From positions 243,501-307,500 of the forward strand of contig NC_013173.1 of assembly GCF_000023225.1 (NCBI RefSeq): 64,000 nucleotides of DNA, in the 5' to 3' direction. The notes beneath the pieces are model-generated. The model had not been told where the DNA came from. It saw only the letters and a list, made by a program, of their open reading frames with translations, and searched no databases. The stretch comes from Desulfomicrobium baculatum DSM 4028 (GTDB lineage Bacteria > Desulfobacterota > Desulfovibrionia > Desulfovibrionales > Desulfomicrobiaceae). The translations under genes were made by a program, and so were the position numbers. Shown in pieces: positions 1-10,759 of the stretch. Every line of letters starts with the position of its first letter. Position 1 is the stretch's first letter.

Positions 1-198
1 GTAGCCGACAGCCTCTCGGCCATGATGCAGGAGCGACCGTACAAGAGCGCCATGTCTTTTGAAGACGCCGAGGCCGAGATTCTGTCCCAGTCCGGGAAAA
101 TGTACGACCCGAGGGTGGTGCGGGCTTTTGCCAAGGGCCGCGACCACATCCTGTCCTGGGTTTCAGGCATGCGCGGGGATGTGAGGGCCGCTGGGTGA
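1..198 (+). CDS. HD-GYP domain protein, C-terminal fragment
   Basis: Open from the first base to a TGA at 196-198, giving 65 codons of a protein whose start lies outside the window. The visible part (VADSLSAMMQERPYK, then a DPRVVRAF-like end) matches the C-terminal part of HD-GYP domains, where the sequence after the GYP loop typically reads VAD-x-DA-x-RPYR and ends DPxVVxAF. The family hydrolyses cyclic di-GMP in the cytoplasm. The catalytic HD and GYP residues are upstream of the window, so activity and domain partners cannot be judged. Confidence 0.75.
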   Translation, partial: VADSLSAMMQERPYKSAMSFEDAEAEILSQSGKMYDPRVVRAFAKGRDHILSWVSGMRGDVRAAG

Positions 199-249
199 CT
201 GGTTGGGAAAGGTGCTCCAATCTGACCGAGCGTTGGAAGGGCGAGCGCA

Positions 250-419
250 TGTCGACGGGATCCGGGCAAGGACTGCCTGAACTCCTTCGCGGGCCTCGTA
301 ATGCTTCCCGACCTTGAGGTTCGGGCATTCTGCCGCGCTTCGTGCGGCAAACGGCCGGGAAGCAAACGATGCCCGGCTCAGTCAGACAGCAGGCAGCCTT
401 TGCCCGGCCCCCGCCGACA
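250..419. repeat. Long nested palindromic repeat, copy A
   Basis: About 170 bp that folds back on itself. The outer arms (250-279 and 390-419) are imperfect reverse complements of about 30 nt. Inside lies a second inverted pair GCTTCCCG...CGGGAAGC, and at the centre a small hairpin TGCCGC-GCTTCGT-GCGGCA. The same architecture is found at 614-781, 36518-36687 and 36946-37115. No credible gene crosses it; open frames here are by-products of GC-rich sequence. Confidence 0.85.
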
Positions 420-507
420 CGCTTGAGGCGATGCGGGAAGGGGTTGGAAATGGCAGGCAGTTCCCGTGCGGCCGCGAGTCGGGCTTGGCCGGACAAGGGC
501 TGCCTAA

Positions 508-560
508 GGGCGGGGTGGTTGCCTCTTCATCTTTTTCTGCGGGCCCCCGCCGACACGCTT
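508..560. repeat. Spacer segment shared with the 36.5-37.4 kb repeat block
   Basis: The segment beginning GGGCGGGGTGGTTGCCTCTT and ending in CCGCCGACAC is nearly identical to the segment before each palindrome at 36474, 36902 and 37330. It is followed by a GCTTGA-GCGATGCGG run that also follows copy A (419-435). The block between 420 and 640 is therefore itself partly duplicated (CAGTTCCCGTGCG occurs near 458 and near 593). Confidence 0.75.
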
Positions 561-613
561 GAAGCGATGCGGTAAGGGGTTGGAAATGGCTGGCAGTTCC
601 CGTGCGACCGCGA

Positions 614-781
614 GCCGGGCTTAGCCGGACAAGGGCTGCCGAAACTCCTTTGCGGGCCTCGTAATGCTTTCCGGCCTTGAGGTTCGGGCATTCTGCCGCG
701 CTTCGTGCGGCAAACGGCCGGAAAGCAAACGATGCCTGGCTCAGTCAGACAGTCGGCAACCCTTGTCCGGCTAAGCCCGGC
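614..781. repeat. Long nested palindromic repeat, copy B
   Basis: The outer arms are 614-642 and 753-781, 29 nt each, reverse complements with a single mismatch. The second pair is GCTTTCCGGCC (666-676) and GGCCGGAAAGC (716-726), a perfect 11-bp match. The centre TGCCGC-GCTTCGT-GCGGCA (694-712) is the same as in copy A. Compared with copies A, C and D, the outer arm carries several different bases (TTAGCCGGACAAGG instead of ATCCGGGCAAGG) and both sides changed together, so pairing is preserved. This suggests a constrained stem. Confidence 0.85.
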
Positions 782-858
782 CCGCTGGAGTGGTGTGGAA
801 ATGGGGGGGATGGTTTGATGCGTGTGATCGAAGGCGGTTGTATGATACGATTCGGGTG

Positions 859-1746
859 TCAGTAGATCTTGCGCTTGGAAAAGCTTGAGCCCAGCACCGT
901 GAAGGTGTTTTCCACGATGAAGAGGGCCTGCGGGTCGTGGGTGAAGGTGATTTCTTCGAGCTTTTTGAGCTGGATGTTGTTGACCACGGTCATGAGCACG
1001 TTTTTTTCGCGCTTGCTGAACGCGCCCATGCCTTTGAGGAAGGTCGCGCTCTGCTTCATGGAATCGAGAATGGTCTGGCTGATGGCTTCGGAATGATCGG
1101 AGATGATGAAGACGACCTTGCGTTGCGAAAAGAGCGCCAGGGTCTGTTCGACCATGGCCGAGGAGATGAAGACCAGAATGAGGGATACGATGACCAGATC
1201 GGCGGGCATGATCGTCAGGCACAGGAGGAAAAGGGCAAGGTTGAATCCGAAATAGACCTTGCCCACGCCGATATTGTACGTCTGGAAGAGATAGACCGCG
1301 ATGATGTCCAGGCCTCCTCCCGATCCCAGAGAGCGCAGGATGAGCCCGCCGCCAAGCCCGTTCAGCACGCCGCAGGCTACGGCCGCGTAGAATTGGTTGT
1401 GAATCACGACGTCTATGTCCATGACCTCGAAGGCCACGGTCATGACCACCATGCCGTAAAGGCTGTAGAGCACGAAACGGGGGCTGAGCTTGTACCAGCC
1501 CAGAATAAAAGCGGGCAGGTTGATCAGGAAAAAGAGGATGCCCGGCGTCAGCCAGCCCGTTTTGTAATATATGAGCGCGCCCACGCCGAAAAAACCGCCG
1601 GGGATGAACTGTTGGGGCACGGCGATGCTTTTCATGGCGAAGGCGCACAGGAGCGCGCCGCTGGTGATCAGAAAGAGATTCCAGCGGACGGAGTAGGCCA
1701 GATCAAAACGTTTAATTGCAGGCTTCAAGGGGTTTATACCAGACAT
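859..1746 (-). CDS. YitT family membrane protein (DUF2179 C-terminal domain)
   Basis: 295 residues. The N-terminal two thirds are hydrophobic with about five or six membrane segments (for example LFLITSGALLCAF and ALFLLCLTIMPADLVIVSL). They carry the glycine-rich stretches typical of YitT proteins: FIPGGFFGVGALIYY and LRSLGSGGGLDIIAVY. The last 80 residues form the cytoplasmic DUF2179 domain (VVFIISDHSEAIS, then GMGAFSKREKNVLMTVV). The family is widespread, but its transported substrate or role is not established. The start overlaps the end of ablB by 35 bp, so it is probably translated from the same ablA-ablB transcript. A later start is possible. Confidence 0.85.
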   Translation of the reverse strand: MSGINPLKPAIKRFDLAYSVRWNLFLITSGALLCAFAMKSIAVPQQFIPGGFFGVGALIYYKTGWLTPGILFFLINLPAFILGWYKLSPRFVLYSLYGMVVMTVAFEVMDIDVVIHNQFYAAVACGVLNGLGGGLILRSLGSGGGLDIIAVYLFQTYNIGVGKVYFGFNLALFLLCLTIMPADLVIVSLILVFISSAMVEQTLALFSQRKVVFIISDHSEAISQTILDSMKQSATFLKGMGAFSKREKNVLMTVVNNIQLKKLEEITFTHDPQALFIVENTFTVLGSSFSKRKIY

Positions 1747-2560
1747 TCATGCTCTCAAGATCGCCTTTGATCTGGGTGTTGTTGGGCAGGGTGCCGGCAA
1801 AGTCGTACCCCTGCCTGGCGAAAACGATGTTCATGCCGGTGGCGTGGGCCCTGGCGATGGTGTAGGCGGTGTCGATTCCGGCCTTGGCCATCGCTTTTTC
1901 CATATGGGCCAGGAGGATGCTGGCCAGACCCTTGCCGCGACAGTCCGCGAGCGTGGCGAAGTCCGTCATTTCCACGTTGCCGGCCGAACAATCCATTTCA
2001 GCCGAGGCCAGGGCTGTCAAGCGACCCGCGTCATCGCGAATTCCGAAGTAGCGCACGTGCGAATCCATCGTCGAGCGCAAATACTCCGGGTCGTGGATGG
2101 GAAAGGGGTAGGTCTCGAAGACCTGGCGGTAGAGATCCGCCATGGCTTGCGCATCCTCCGGTTTCATTGTGACTGTCTTCCACCCTTCGGGCAGGCTTCG
2201 CCCGCTGTGCACGCTTTGCTCCCTGGCCGTACTCAGCACTTTTTGCACCAGTTTGGGGCTGCTTATGACCGAGCGTTCCCGCTTCGGATATTTGGCCATG
2301 AAGCAGCCGTCCTGGTTGCCGTTGAACATGCCCGGAACCCTGGCCTCCACCTTGAAGCCCTGGGCCCTGAACCAGCCCTCGGCCTGCCCCGGAACCTTGG
2401 CGAAAAGCTTGGAGTAGCCGTTGGTCGAAGCAAGCTGCTCCATGAAGCGGATGATGCGCGGCACGTCCGGGGACGCCAGCTTCATCAGATAGACCCGGTC
2501 GCTGGCCGGCCCGTGCTGGAGCAGAGCCCCTGTCATGCGGATCATGCTGTCAGGCTGCAT
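1712..2560 (-). CDS. ablB: Beta-lysine N-acetyltransferase
   Basis: 282 residues. The C-terminal half is a GNAT acetyltransferase fold ([22 protein letters not shown], split here by eye; then [19 protein letters not shown] as the acetyl-CoA loop). The N-terminal half is the extra domain seen in AblB proteins. AblB acetylates beta-lysine made by lysine 2,3-aminomutase, giving N-epsilon-acetyl-beta-lysine, a compatible solute. GGGAGG precedes the ATG by 7 nt. The start overlaps the end of ablA by 11 bp, the usual ablA-ablB arrangement. The neighbour, more than the sequence alone, makes the substrate assignment firm. Confidence 0.9.
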   Translation of the reverse strand: MQPDSMIRMTGALLQHGPASDRVYLMKLASPDVPRIIRFMEQLASTNGYSKLFAKVPGQAEGWFRAQGFKVEARVPGMFNGNQDGCFMAKYPKRERSVISSPKLVQKVLSTAREQSVHSGRSLPEGWKTVTMKPEDAQAMADLYRQVFETYPFPIHDPEYLRSTMDSHVRYFGIRDDAGRLTALASAEMDCSAGNVEMTDFATLADCRGKGLASILLAHMEKAMAKAGIDTAYTIARAHATGMNIVFARQGYDFAGTLPNNTQIKGDLESMNVWYKPLEACN

Positions 2561-3863
2561 CGGTGCGCCTCCCTATGCGTTCGTTCTCTTCGGGGGTCAG
2601 GCTCTGGGTGTCGTCCCAGTCGGCCAGCAGGCTTTCGATGCCGATGGCCTTTTCTTCGGCGTCGGCCTCGCGCAGCTGCAGGTTGCAGGTCGTGCATTCG
2701 CGGTCACAGTACGTCGGCTCGTAATGGGCCGGCTCGTGGTAGGTGGTGATGACGCCCTCGTAGTTGCGCAGCACGACCTTGTTCGCTGTCCACGAGATGA
2801 TGTAGTTGGGCATGAGCGGAATCTTGCCGCCGCCGCCCGGAGCATCGACCACATACGTCGGGATGGAGAAGCCGCTGGTGTGGCCGCGCAGGCTCTCCAG
2901 GATCTCGATGCCCTTGCCGATGGGCGTGCGAAAATGGGTCAGGCCCTCGGACAGGTCGCACTGGTACAGGTAATAGGGGCGGACCCGGTTGCGGACCAGC
3001 TTGTGATTGAGAACCTTGATCAGGCGCGGGCAGTCGTTCACCCCGGCCAGGAGCACGCTCTGGTTGCCAAGGGGGATGCCTGCGTTGGCCAGCTTGGCCA
3101 GGGCCTGCTTGGACGAGGCCGTGATCTCCGCCGGATGGTTGAAATGCGTGTTGATCCAGAGCGGATGATGCTTTTTGAGCATCTCGACCAGTTCGTCGGT
3201 GATGCGGTATGGCAGAACCACCGGAGTGCGCGTGCCGATGCGCACGACCTCTACGTGCTCGATGCCGCCGATCTCGGTCAGCAGCCAATCGAGCATGTCA
3301 TCCGAGAGCAGAAAAGGGTCGCCTCCGGACAGGAGCACGTCGCGCACCTGCGGAGTGTTGCGGATATATTCGATCCCCTGGCGCAGGTCTTCACGGCTGG
3401 GGATGGAATCACGGTCGCCGACCTTGCGCTTGCGGGTGCAGTGGCGGCAGTACATGGCGCAGGTGTTGCTGACATGCAGCAGCACCCGGTCCGGATAGCG
3501 GTGGGTCAGGCCGGGCACGGGGGAATCCTCGTCCTCGTGCAGAGGGTCGCTCATGTCGTGGCTTTCGATGCGCAATTCGTCGGTCGAGGGAAAGGCCTGC
3601 ATGAACACGGGGTCGTTGCGATAGTCGCTGGGATCAATGAGGGACAGATAATACGGAGTGATGGCCATAGGAAATTTTTCCGTGGTGTTCCTCAGCGCTT
3701 TGCGCTCCTTCTCGGTAAATTCGATGCCAAGCAGACGCTCGACTCCCTCGATGCTTTTGATGCTGTTGCGGACGTGCCACTTCCAATCCGTCCAGTTGGA
3801 ACGGGTGGCGTCCGCCGCGATGTTTTTTGCCAGGCGCCGCTGGTTTTCGGAATATATGTGCAT
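2550..3863 (-). CDS. ablA: Lysine 2,3-aminomutase
   Basis: 437 residues. Radical SAM enzyme that converts L-lysine to L-beta-lysine using a 4Fe-4S cluster, S-adenosylmethionine and pyridoxal phosphate. The cluster motif C135-x3-C139-x2-C142 (TCAMYCRHC) is present, as is the PLP-binding [14 protein letters not shown] motif. C-terminal cysteines (CDRECTTC) match the metal site of the family. The frame opens further upstream, but ATG at 3861-3863 was chosen because AAGGAGAT lies 3 nt before it. First gene of ablA-ablB-yitT. Transcription probably rises with salt, as in other abl operons, but no site was recognised. Confidence 0.95.
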   Translation of the reverse strand: MHIYSENQRRLAKNIAADATRSNWTDWKWHVRNSIKSIEGVERLLGIEFTEKERKALRNTTEKFPMAITPYYLSLIDPSDYRNDPVFMQAFPSTDELRIESHDMSDPLHEDEDSPVPGLTHRYPDRVLLHVSNTCAMYCRHCTRKRKVGDRDSIPSREDLRQGIEYIRNTPQVRDVLLSGGDPFLLSDDMLDWLLTEIGGIEHVEVVRIGTRTPVVLPYRITDELVEMLKKHHPLWINTHFNHPAEITASSKQALAKLANAGIPLGNQSVLLAGVNDCPRLIKVLNHKLVRNRVRPYYLYQCDLSEGLTHFRTPIGKGIEILESLRGHTSGFSIPTYVVDAPGGGGKIPLMPNYIISWTANKVVLRNYEGVITTYHEPAHYEPTYCDRECTTCNLQLREADAEEKAIGIESLLADWDDTQSLTPEENERIGRRTDAA

Positions 3864-4194
3864 TTGATCTCCTTTTCCGCGACCGTTAATTTCTGAATTA
3901 TGACAAGAAAAATTGATTCCAGAATTACAGTATGCAATTGGTGCGTTCAAAAAAAGTCAAAGACAAAGCAGTTCTTTTAGAAAAAGAACCATATCTTGCA
4001 AAATGCAAAAATTTGTAATGAGTTAGATGAAGCTTTTCGTGGTCGCAGGATTGGCAATGTAGATCATGTAATATCGTTCTGATCAAGGGGATGCGGGGGT
4101 TGTGTTTCGGGTATGGGCGAATACCCGATTGGGTGGTCCATTTTCGATATAAGAGAGACGTGCGCGCATAATCGAAAAAGCGCGCTTGGCGGAG
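3864..4194. other. AT-rich intergenic region before ablA
   Basis: About 330 bp without a credible gene between ppsA (transcribed toward it) and ablA (transcribed away from it). It should contain the ablA promoter on the minus strand. A CATAAT -10-like hexamer within TTGTCATAATTC lies about 30 nt upstream of the ablA start, but no convincing -35 was found. A sigma-54 site was looked for and not found. Confidence 0.4.
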
Positions 4195-4236
4195 CAAAAA
4201 GTCAGAGCCGGACGCGCCCGGCGCGTCCGGCTCTGG
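4195..4236 (-). terminator. Rho-independent terminator of ppsA
   Basis: A 15-bp perfect stem (4203-4217 with 221-235 of the same block, that is 4221-4235) with a 3-nt loop, rich in G and C. On the minus strand it is followed by TGACTTTTTGC. It starts 6 nt after the ppsA stop codon. Confidence 0.9.
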
Positions 4237-4241
4237 GATGT

Positions 4242-6653
<2,412 letters not shown>

Positions 6654-6929
6654 GGCAGTCCTCCTCGGGGTGCGAAAGGGGTTTGGTCGCGTCTTTTTTT
6701 TCATCTCACGGCTAGGCGAATTGTGCAACTCGGGAAGTGCTTTCCAGCGGGCCGGCGTGTTTCGCGGAGAGTGGATTTCAGGTTCTTATTCCGAGATATT
6801 TTAATATAATCTTTTAAAATAAAAGAAGATAATTCGATTGTTACCGCTCTGTGACAGTTTTGTTTCCGAAGAGTAAAAAAACTTTTCTTAACGCCCAAGA
6901 TACTCTACAGAGGTGCGGGTTTCACGTCT

Positions 6930-6947
6930 TTGTCATACAATTGTCAC
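6930..6947 (+). promoter_or_regulatory. Pho-box-like site
   Basis: TTGTCATACAATTGTCAC matches the PhoB-binding consensus (two TGTCA-type 7-mers separated by 4 nt: TGTCATA and TGTCAC) at nearly every position. It lies 22 nt before the ATG of a sodium/phosphate transporter gene, so function and site agree. The distance is short, so the -10 element (TTTATGGAT nearby) and the transcript start would lie almost at the ATG. A further TGTGACAG half-site occurs near 6849. Confidence 0.65.
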
Positions 6948-6969
6948 AAACATCTTTTATGGATACCTT

Positions 6970-8640
6970 ATGCTCAATATCTTGATTCAGACCCTTGGAG
7001 GACTCGGCATTTTCATCCTCGGGATGAAGCTCATGACCGAGGGCCTGCAGATGGCCGCCGGCAACAGGATTCGCAACGTCCTCAAGGCCGTGTCCGACAA
7101 CAGGGTGGTGGGCTTCGCCACGGGCGCGGCCGTCACCGCCCTGGTGCAGTCATCCTCGGCCACCACGGTCATGCTCATCAGCTTCGTGTCGGCGGGGCTC
7201 ATGTCGCTGACTCAGGCCGTTGGCGTAATGTTGGGCTGCAACGTGGGCACGACCATGACCGCCCAGCTCATCGCTTTCAAGCTCTCGGCCCTCGCCCTGC
7301 CCGCCATTGCGCTGGGCGTGCCCCTCAAGTATTTTTCCACGCGCAAGAAATACCGCTATCTCGGTGAAGTCATCCTCGGTTTCGGCCTGCTCTTTTTCGG
7401 CATGACGGTCATGGGCGACGGCCTCAAACCCCTGCGCCTGGAGCCTGAGTTCATCGCCTTTTTCACCAAGTTCAACGCGGCTTCCTTTGGCGGGATACTT
7501 CTTTGCGTGGCCACGGGCTGCGGGCTGACCATGATCCTGCAGTCCTCCTCGGCCACGGTGGGCCTGACCATGGCCCTGGCCACCCAGGGACTGCTCGACT
7601 TTCCTTCGGCCATGGCCCTGGTGCTGGGCGAAAACATCGGCACCACCATCACCGCCGAGCTGGCCACCATCGGGTCGACCAGTATCGATGCCCATCGGGC
7701 TGCGCGGTCCAACACCATGTTCAATGTGCTTGGAGTGTGCATCATGCTGCTCATATTTCCCTGGTTCTTGCAGGGGATTGAATGGGCAACCGCGTCCATG
7801 GGCGTTCCGCCCTGGGATATGCACGTGGGCCAGGAATACCCGCATATAGGCCGCTATCTGGCCAACGGTCACACGCTTTTCAATTTGACCAACGCCTTCG
7901 TTTTTCTGGTCTTTTTGCCCGTGTTGGTGCGGGTGGGCACCTGGCTTTCCCCCAAGGACAAGACCACGGGAGACTCCCTCTTCCGTCAACCGGTCTTTGA
8001 TCAGCACGTCGAGGACAACCCCGTGGCGGCCTTGGCCCAGGTTCGGGGCGAAATCCATCGCATGTCCCTGACCGTGCAGGCGGCATATAGCAACGCCCTG
8101 GAATGCCTGGAGACGCGGGACCACCGCACCATTCGGCAACGCCAGCGTTTCGAGGATCAGGTCAACGCCATGCACCGGGCCATCTCCACCTTCCTGGCCA
8201 AGACCATGCAAAGCGAAATCAACGAGGAAACCTCCAACGACATCGCCGAGCAGATGCGCGTCGTCAACAATCTCGAGCGTATCGGCGATGCCGTGGAGGC
8301 GTTTGGGCTATTGTGCGAGGACATTGTCGACAAGGAGCTCAAATTCAACGAAGTCGCCATGCGCGATCTGTTCATTATCGCCGCCAAGGTCGATGAATTC
8401 CTGAAGATGATCAGCGATGCCCTGATCAGGCAGCCGGAACATCTCATGGAGAAGGCCGAGGAGGCCGAGCGGACCATCGACGCCATGCGCGAGTCCATGC
8501 GTGAAGCCCACATCGAGCGGCTCAAGATCGGCAAGTGCGGGATCGAGGGCGGCCTGACCTTCATCAACCTGCTGGCCCGGCTCGAAAAGATCGGCGATTA
8601 TTGCTACTCCATCGCCCGTTCCGTGACCTCCGAGCACTAG
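6970..8640 (+). CDS. Na+/phosphate cotransporter family protein with PhoU-like tail
   Basis: 556 residues from the ATG at 6970. The N-terminal 310 residues contain the two inverted Na/Pi cotransport repeats with their signature QSSSATT and QSSSATV motifs, within about eight membrane segments. Residues about 350-550 form the PhoU-like helical domain (EEMRVVNNLERIGD-type heptads, later ARLEKIGDYCYSI). Such NptA/YjbB-like proteins carry phosphate across the inner membrane. The GTG at 6913 would extend the protein by 19 poor residues through the Pho-box-like site, so 6970 is preferred. Followed by a terminator. Confidence 0.88.
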   Translation: MLNILIQTLGGLGIFILGMKLMTEGLQMAAGNRIRNVLKAVSDNRVVGFATGAAVTALVQSSSATTVMLISFVSAGLMSLTQAVGVMLGCNVGTTMTAQLIAFKLSALALPAIALGVPLKYFSTRKKYRYLGEVILGFGLLFFGMTVMGDGLKPLRLEPEFIAFFTKFNAASFGGILLCVATGCGLTMILQSSSATVGLTMALATQGLLDFPSAMALVLGENIGTTITAELATIGSTSIDAHRAARSNTMFNVLGVCIMLLIFPWFLQGIEWATASMGVPPWDMHVGQEYPHIGRYLANGHTLFNLTNAFVFLVFLPVLVRVGTWLSPKDKTTGDSLFRQPVFDQHVEDNPVAALAQVRGEIHRMSLTVQAAYSNALECLETRDHRTIRQRQRFEDQVNAMHRAISTFLAKTMQSEINEETSNDIAEQMRVVNNLERIGDAVEAFGLLCEDIVDKELKFNEVAMRDLFIIAAKVDEFLKMISDALIRQPEHLMEKAEEAERTIDAMRESMREAHIERLKIGKCGIEGGLTFINLLARLEKIGDYCYSIARSVTSEH

Positions 8641-8667
8641 ACCGCTTCGGGCACTCAAGACACCCCA

Positions 8668-8705
8668 AAATTCCCGCAAGAAGCCTTATCTTGCGGGAAT
8701 TTCTT
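8668..8705 (+). terminator. Terminator-like hairpin after the phosphate transporter
   Basis: A 13-bp perfect stem (8668-8680 with 8690-8702, AAATTCCCGCAAG and its complement) with a 9-nt loop, 27 nt after the stop codon. The following sequence (CTTGCTTCC) has only a weak T tract, so termination may be modest. The AAA at the base could make it work from the other side also. Confidence 0.7.
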
Positions 8706-8785
8706 GCTTCCATCTCCCTGCGCCGTTATTACTCCGTTAAAAGCATGCACGCTTTGCGAGCGCTTTTTTGTTTGCCGGAGGACAT

Positions 8786-10759
8786 ATGAGGCTTCCGTTT
8801 TTCTCTTCAATCCGTGCGACCCTCATCTTTCTGGTACTTTTGGCTATGTTGCCGGCTCTGGGGATCATGCTTTTTTCGGGCTACACGCTTCGGGAGAACA
8901 TGGTGGACAGCGCCGAAGCGGCGGCCCTGCGGCAGATCCAGGTCATGGCTTCGCACCACGCAAAGGTTATTGAAAATGCCCGCTTGCTGTTGGCCACCCT
9001 GTCCAAGGCGCGCGAGATACAGGTGCTCGATCCTGAGGGTTCTCAACTTCTGCTGGAGGAAATGCTCTCCCGCAATGGAGACTACGCCGCCTTGGCCCTG
9101 TCCGATACCGACGGCCGTATCGTGGCTGTGTCTCCGGTGGCCTCCTTTTCCTCCATCGCAAGCGAGACCTGTTTTCAGGAAGCCAGGCAGGGCGTACGGT
9201 TTGCCATGGGGAAATATCATCTGCATCAGGATACCCGAAGCGTGGTCATGGATTTCGCCCAGCCGGTCACGGATCGGGAGGGTACGCTGCGCGGAGTGCT
9301 GGTGGCCTCTTTTGATCTGATCTACTTCGGGCGGATTTTTGCCGAAGCTCATCTGCCGGAGGGCTCGGTGTTTACCCTGACCGACGCCGAAGGCATCCGT
9401 CTGACCCGGTTTCCGGAAACCGAGAAATACACATGGGTTCCGGATCTGCCCCATATGATAGAGAAGATGTCGGCAGACGCGGAGGAAGGCGCTTTTCTGG
9501 ACAAAGGCGTTGACGGGGTGCGGCGGCTCTACGGTTTCAAACGCCTGCAGTTCGAGGACGCCCATTCGCCGCCGCTCATGATCCGTCTTGGGCAGCCCGA
9601 AGACCTGGCCCTGGCCGAGGCGAGGAGGGCGCTTGTGCGCAATCTCGTGCTGCTTGTGCTCGCGACGGCCCTGGCCATAGGCACGGCTCACTTTGTAGGA
9701 GAACTGACCATCATGCGTCGTCTGGATCGGCTCATGTTCGCCGTGGATAGCCTGGGTACAGGCGACCTGGACACGCGCACGGGCCTCGATCACGACGAGG
9801 GGGAGCTTGGCGTCCTCGCGGCGGCGTTTGATCGCATGGCGGAAAGCCTGCAAATTCAGGATTACGATCGGCGACGGGCCGAGGAAGAGGTCTGCATACT
9901 CAACGAGGATCTGGAGGACCGGGTCGAGCAGCGAACGTCCGAATTGGCCAAGGCCAACGAAAATTTGCAGACGGCCCTGGAGAGCCTGCGTCAGGCCCAG
10001 GGACAGCTGGTCATGTCCGAGAAGCTCGCGGCCCTGGGCGGGCTTGTGGCGGGTGTGGCCCACGAAATAAACACGCCTGTGGGCGTTGCCCTTTCCGCCA
10101 CGTCCACCATGGCCGAAAAGAACCGGATCTTGAGCGAACTGTTCGCCACGGGAGAGATGAAACGCTCAAACCTGACCGAATATCTGGAGTCCACCCGCGA
10201 AGGCGTGGAGATGAGTCTCCTCAATCTGAACCGTGCCTCGGATCTGATCCGCAGTTTCAAAATGGTCGCGGCGGACCAGGTCTCCGAATCGCGGCGCAGC
10301 TTCAACGTGCGGGAATATATCGGGCAGGTGCTCCTGAGCCTGCGGCCAAAGCTCAAGAAGACGCCGCATCGCGTCGAGGTGGAGTGCGACGAGGATCTGG
10401 TCATCGAGAGTTATCCCGGGGCGCTTTCCCAGATCTTGACCAACTTCATAGTCAACTCCCTGACTCATGCCTTCGGCGAGGGGCAGGCCGGTCTGATCCG
10501 CATTGTGGTCGCCAGGAATGACGGCACGCTGAGCCTGACCTATTCCGACGACGGATGCGGCATCGCCCCGGAAGTGCAGGACAGGATCTTCGAACCCTTT
10601 TTCACCACGGCTCGGGCCAAAGGCTCCACCGGTCTTGGCCTGCATATCGTCTTCAATATCGTGACCGGAACCCTGGGCGGAACCATCACCTGTTGCAGTG
10701 CCCCGGGCCAGGGCACTACGTTTCAGGTGCGCATGCCCGTGGAAAGAGAGAGCGCATGA
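8786..10759 (+). CDS. Sensor histidine kinase with periplasmic sensor domain
   Basis: 657 residues. Membrane segment at about 10-30, a periplasmic sensor domain of double-CACHE type (about 35-285), a second membrane segment (LVLLVLATALAIGTAHF), HAMP (about 310-365), coiled coil, then the dimerisation/phosphoacceptor region GGLVAGVAHEINTPVG (His about 426). The C-terminal ATPase domain has an N box (LTNFIVNSLTHAF), DDGCGIAPE and TGLGLHI. GGAGG lies 4 nt before the ATG at 8786; the open frame begins earlier at a TTG without a site. Its stop overlaps the start of the next gene (ATGA), so kinase and regulator are translationally coupled. The ligand is unknown. Confidence 0.9.
   Translation: MRLPFFSSIRATLIFLVLLAMLPALGIMLFSGYTLRENMVDSAEAAALRQIQVMASHHAKVIENARLLLATLSKAREIQVLDPEGSQLLLEEMLSRNGDYAALALSDTDGRIVAVSPVASFSSIASETCFQEARQGVRFAMGKYHLHQDTRSVVMDFAQPVTDREGTLRGVLVASFDLIYFGRIFAEAHLPEGSVFTLTDAEGIRLTRFPETEKYTWVPDLPHMIEKMSADAEEGAFLDKGVDGVRRLYGFKRLQFEDAHSPPLMIRLGQPEDLALAEARRALVRNLVLLVLATALAIGTAHFVGELTIMRRLDRLMFAVDSLGTGDLDTRTGLDHDEGELGVLAAAFDRMAESLQIQDYDRRRAEEEVCILNEDLEDRVEQRTSELAKANENLQTALESLRQAQGQLVMSEKLAALGGLVAGVAHEINTPVGVALSATSTMAEKNRILSELFATGEMKRSNLTEYLESTREGVEMSLLNLNRASDLIRSFKMVAADQVSESRRSFNVREYIGQVLLSLRPKLKKTPHRVEVECDEDLVIESYPGALSQILTNFIVNSLTHAFGEGQAGLIRIVVARNDGTLSLTYSDDGCGIAPEVQDRIFEPFFTTARAKGSTGLGLHIVFNIVTGTLGGTITCCSAPGQGTTFQVRMPVERESA

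Noticed and set aside
250..781. CRISPR array or retron
   Set aside because: Repeats are only two here, about 360 bp apart, with no short regular spacers; no reverse transcriptase or cas gene is in the window.
527..1648. 373-codon minus-strand frame over the repeats
   Set aside because: Covers the palindromes and shadows the YitT gene in another frame; low-complexity arginine-rich peptide.
3864..4194. Sigma-54 promoter for ablA
   Set aside because: TGCAATTGGTGC resembles the two boxes on the minus strand, but the spacing is 3 instead of 5.
10555..10755. Extended N-terminus of the HD-GYP regulator
   Set aside because: It overlaps the kinase ATPase domain; the ATG at 10756 overlaps the kinase stop in the usual ATGA form.
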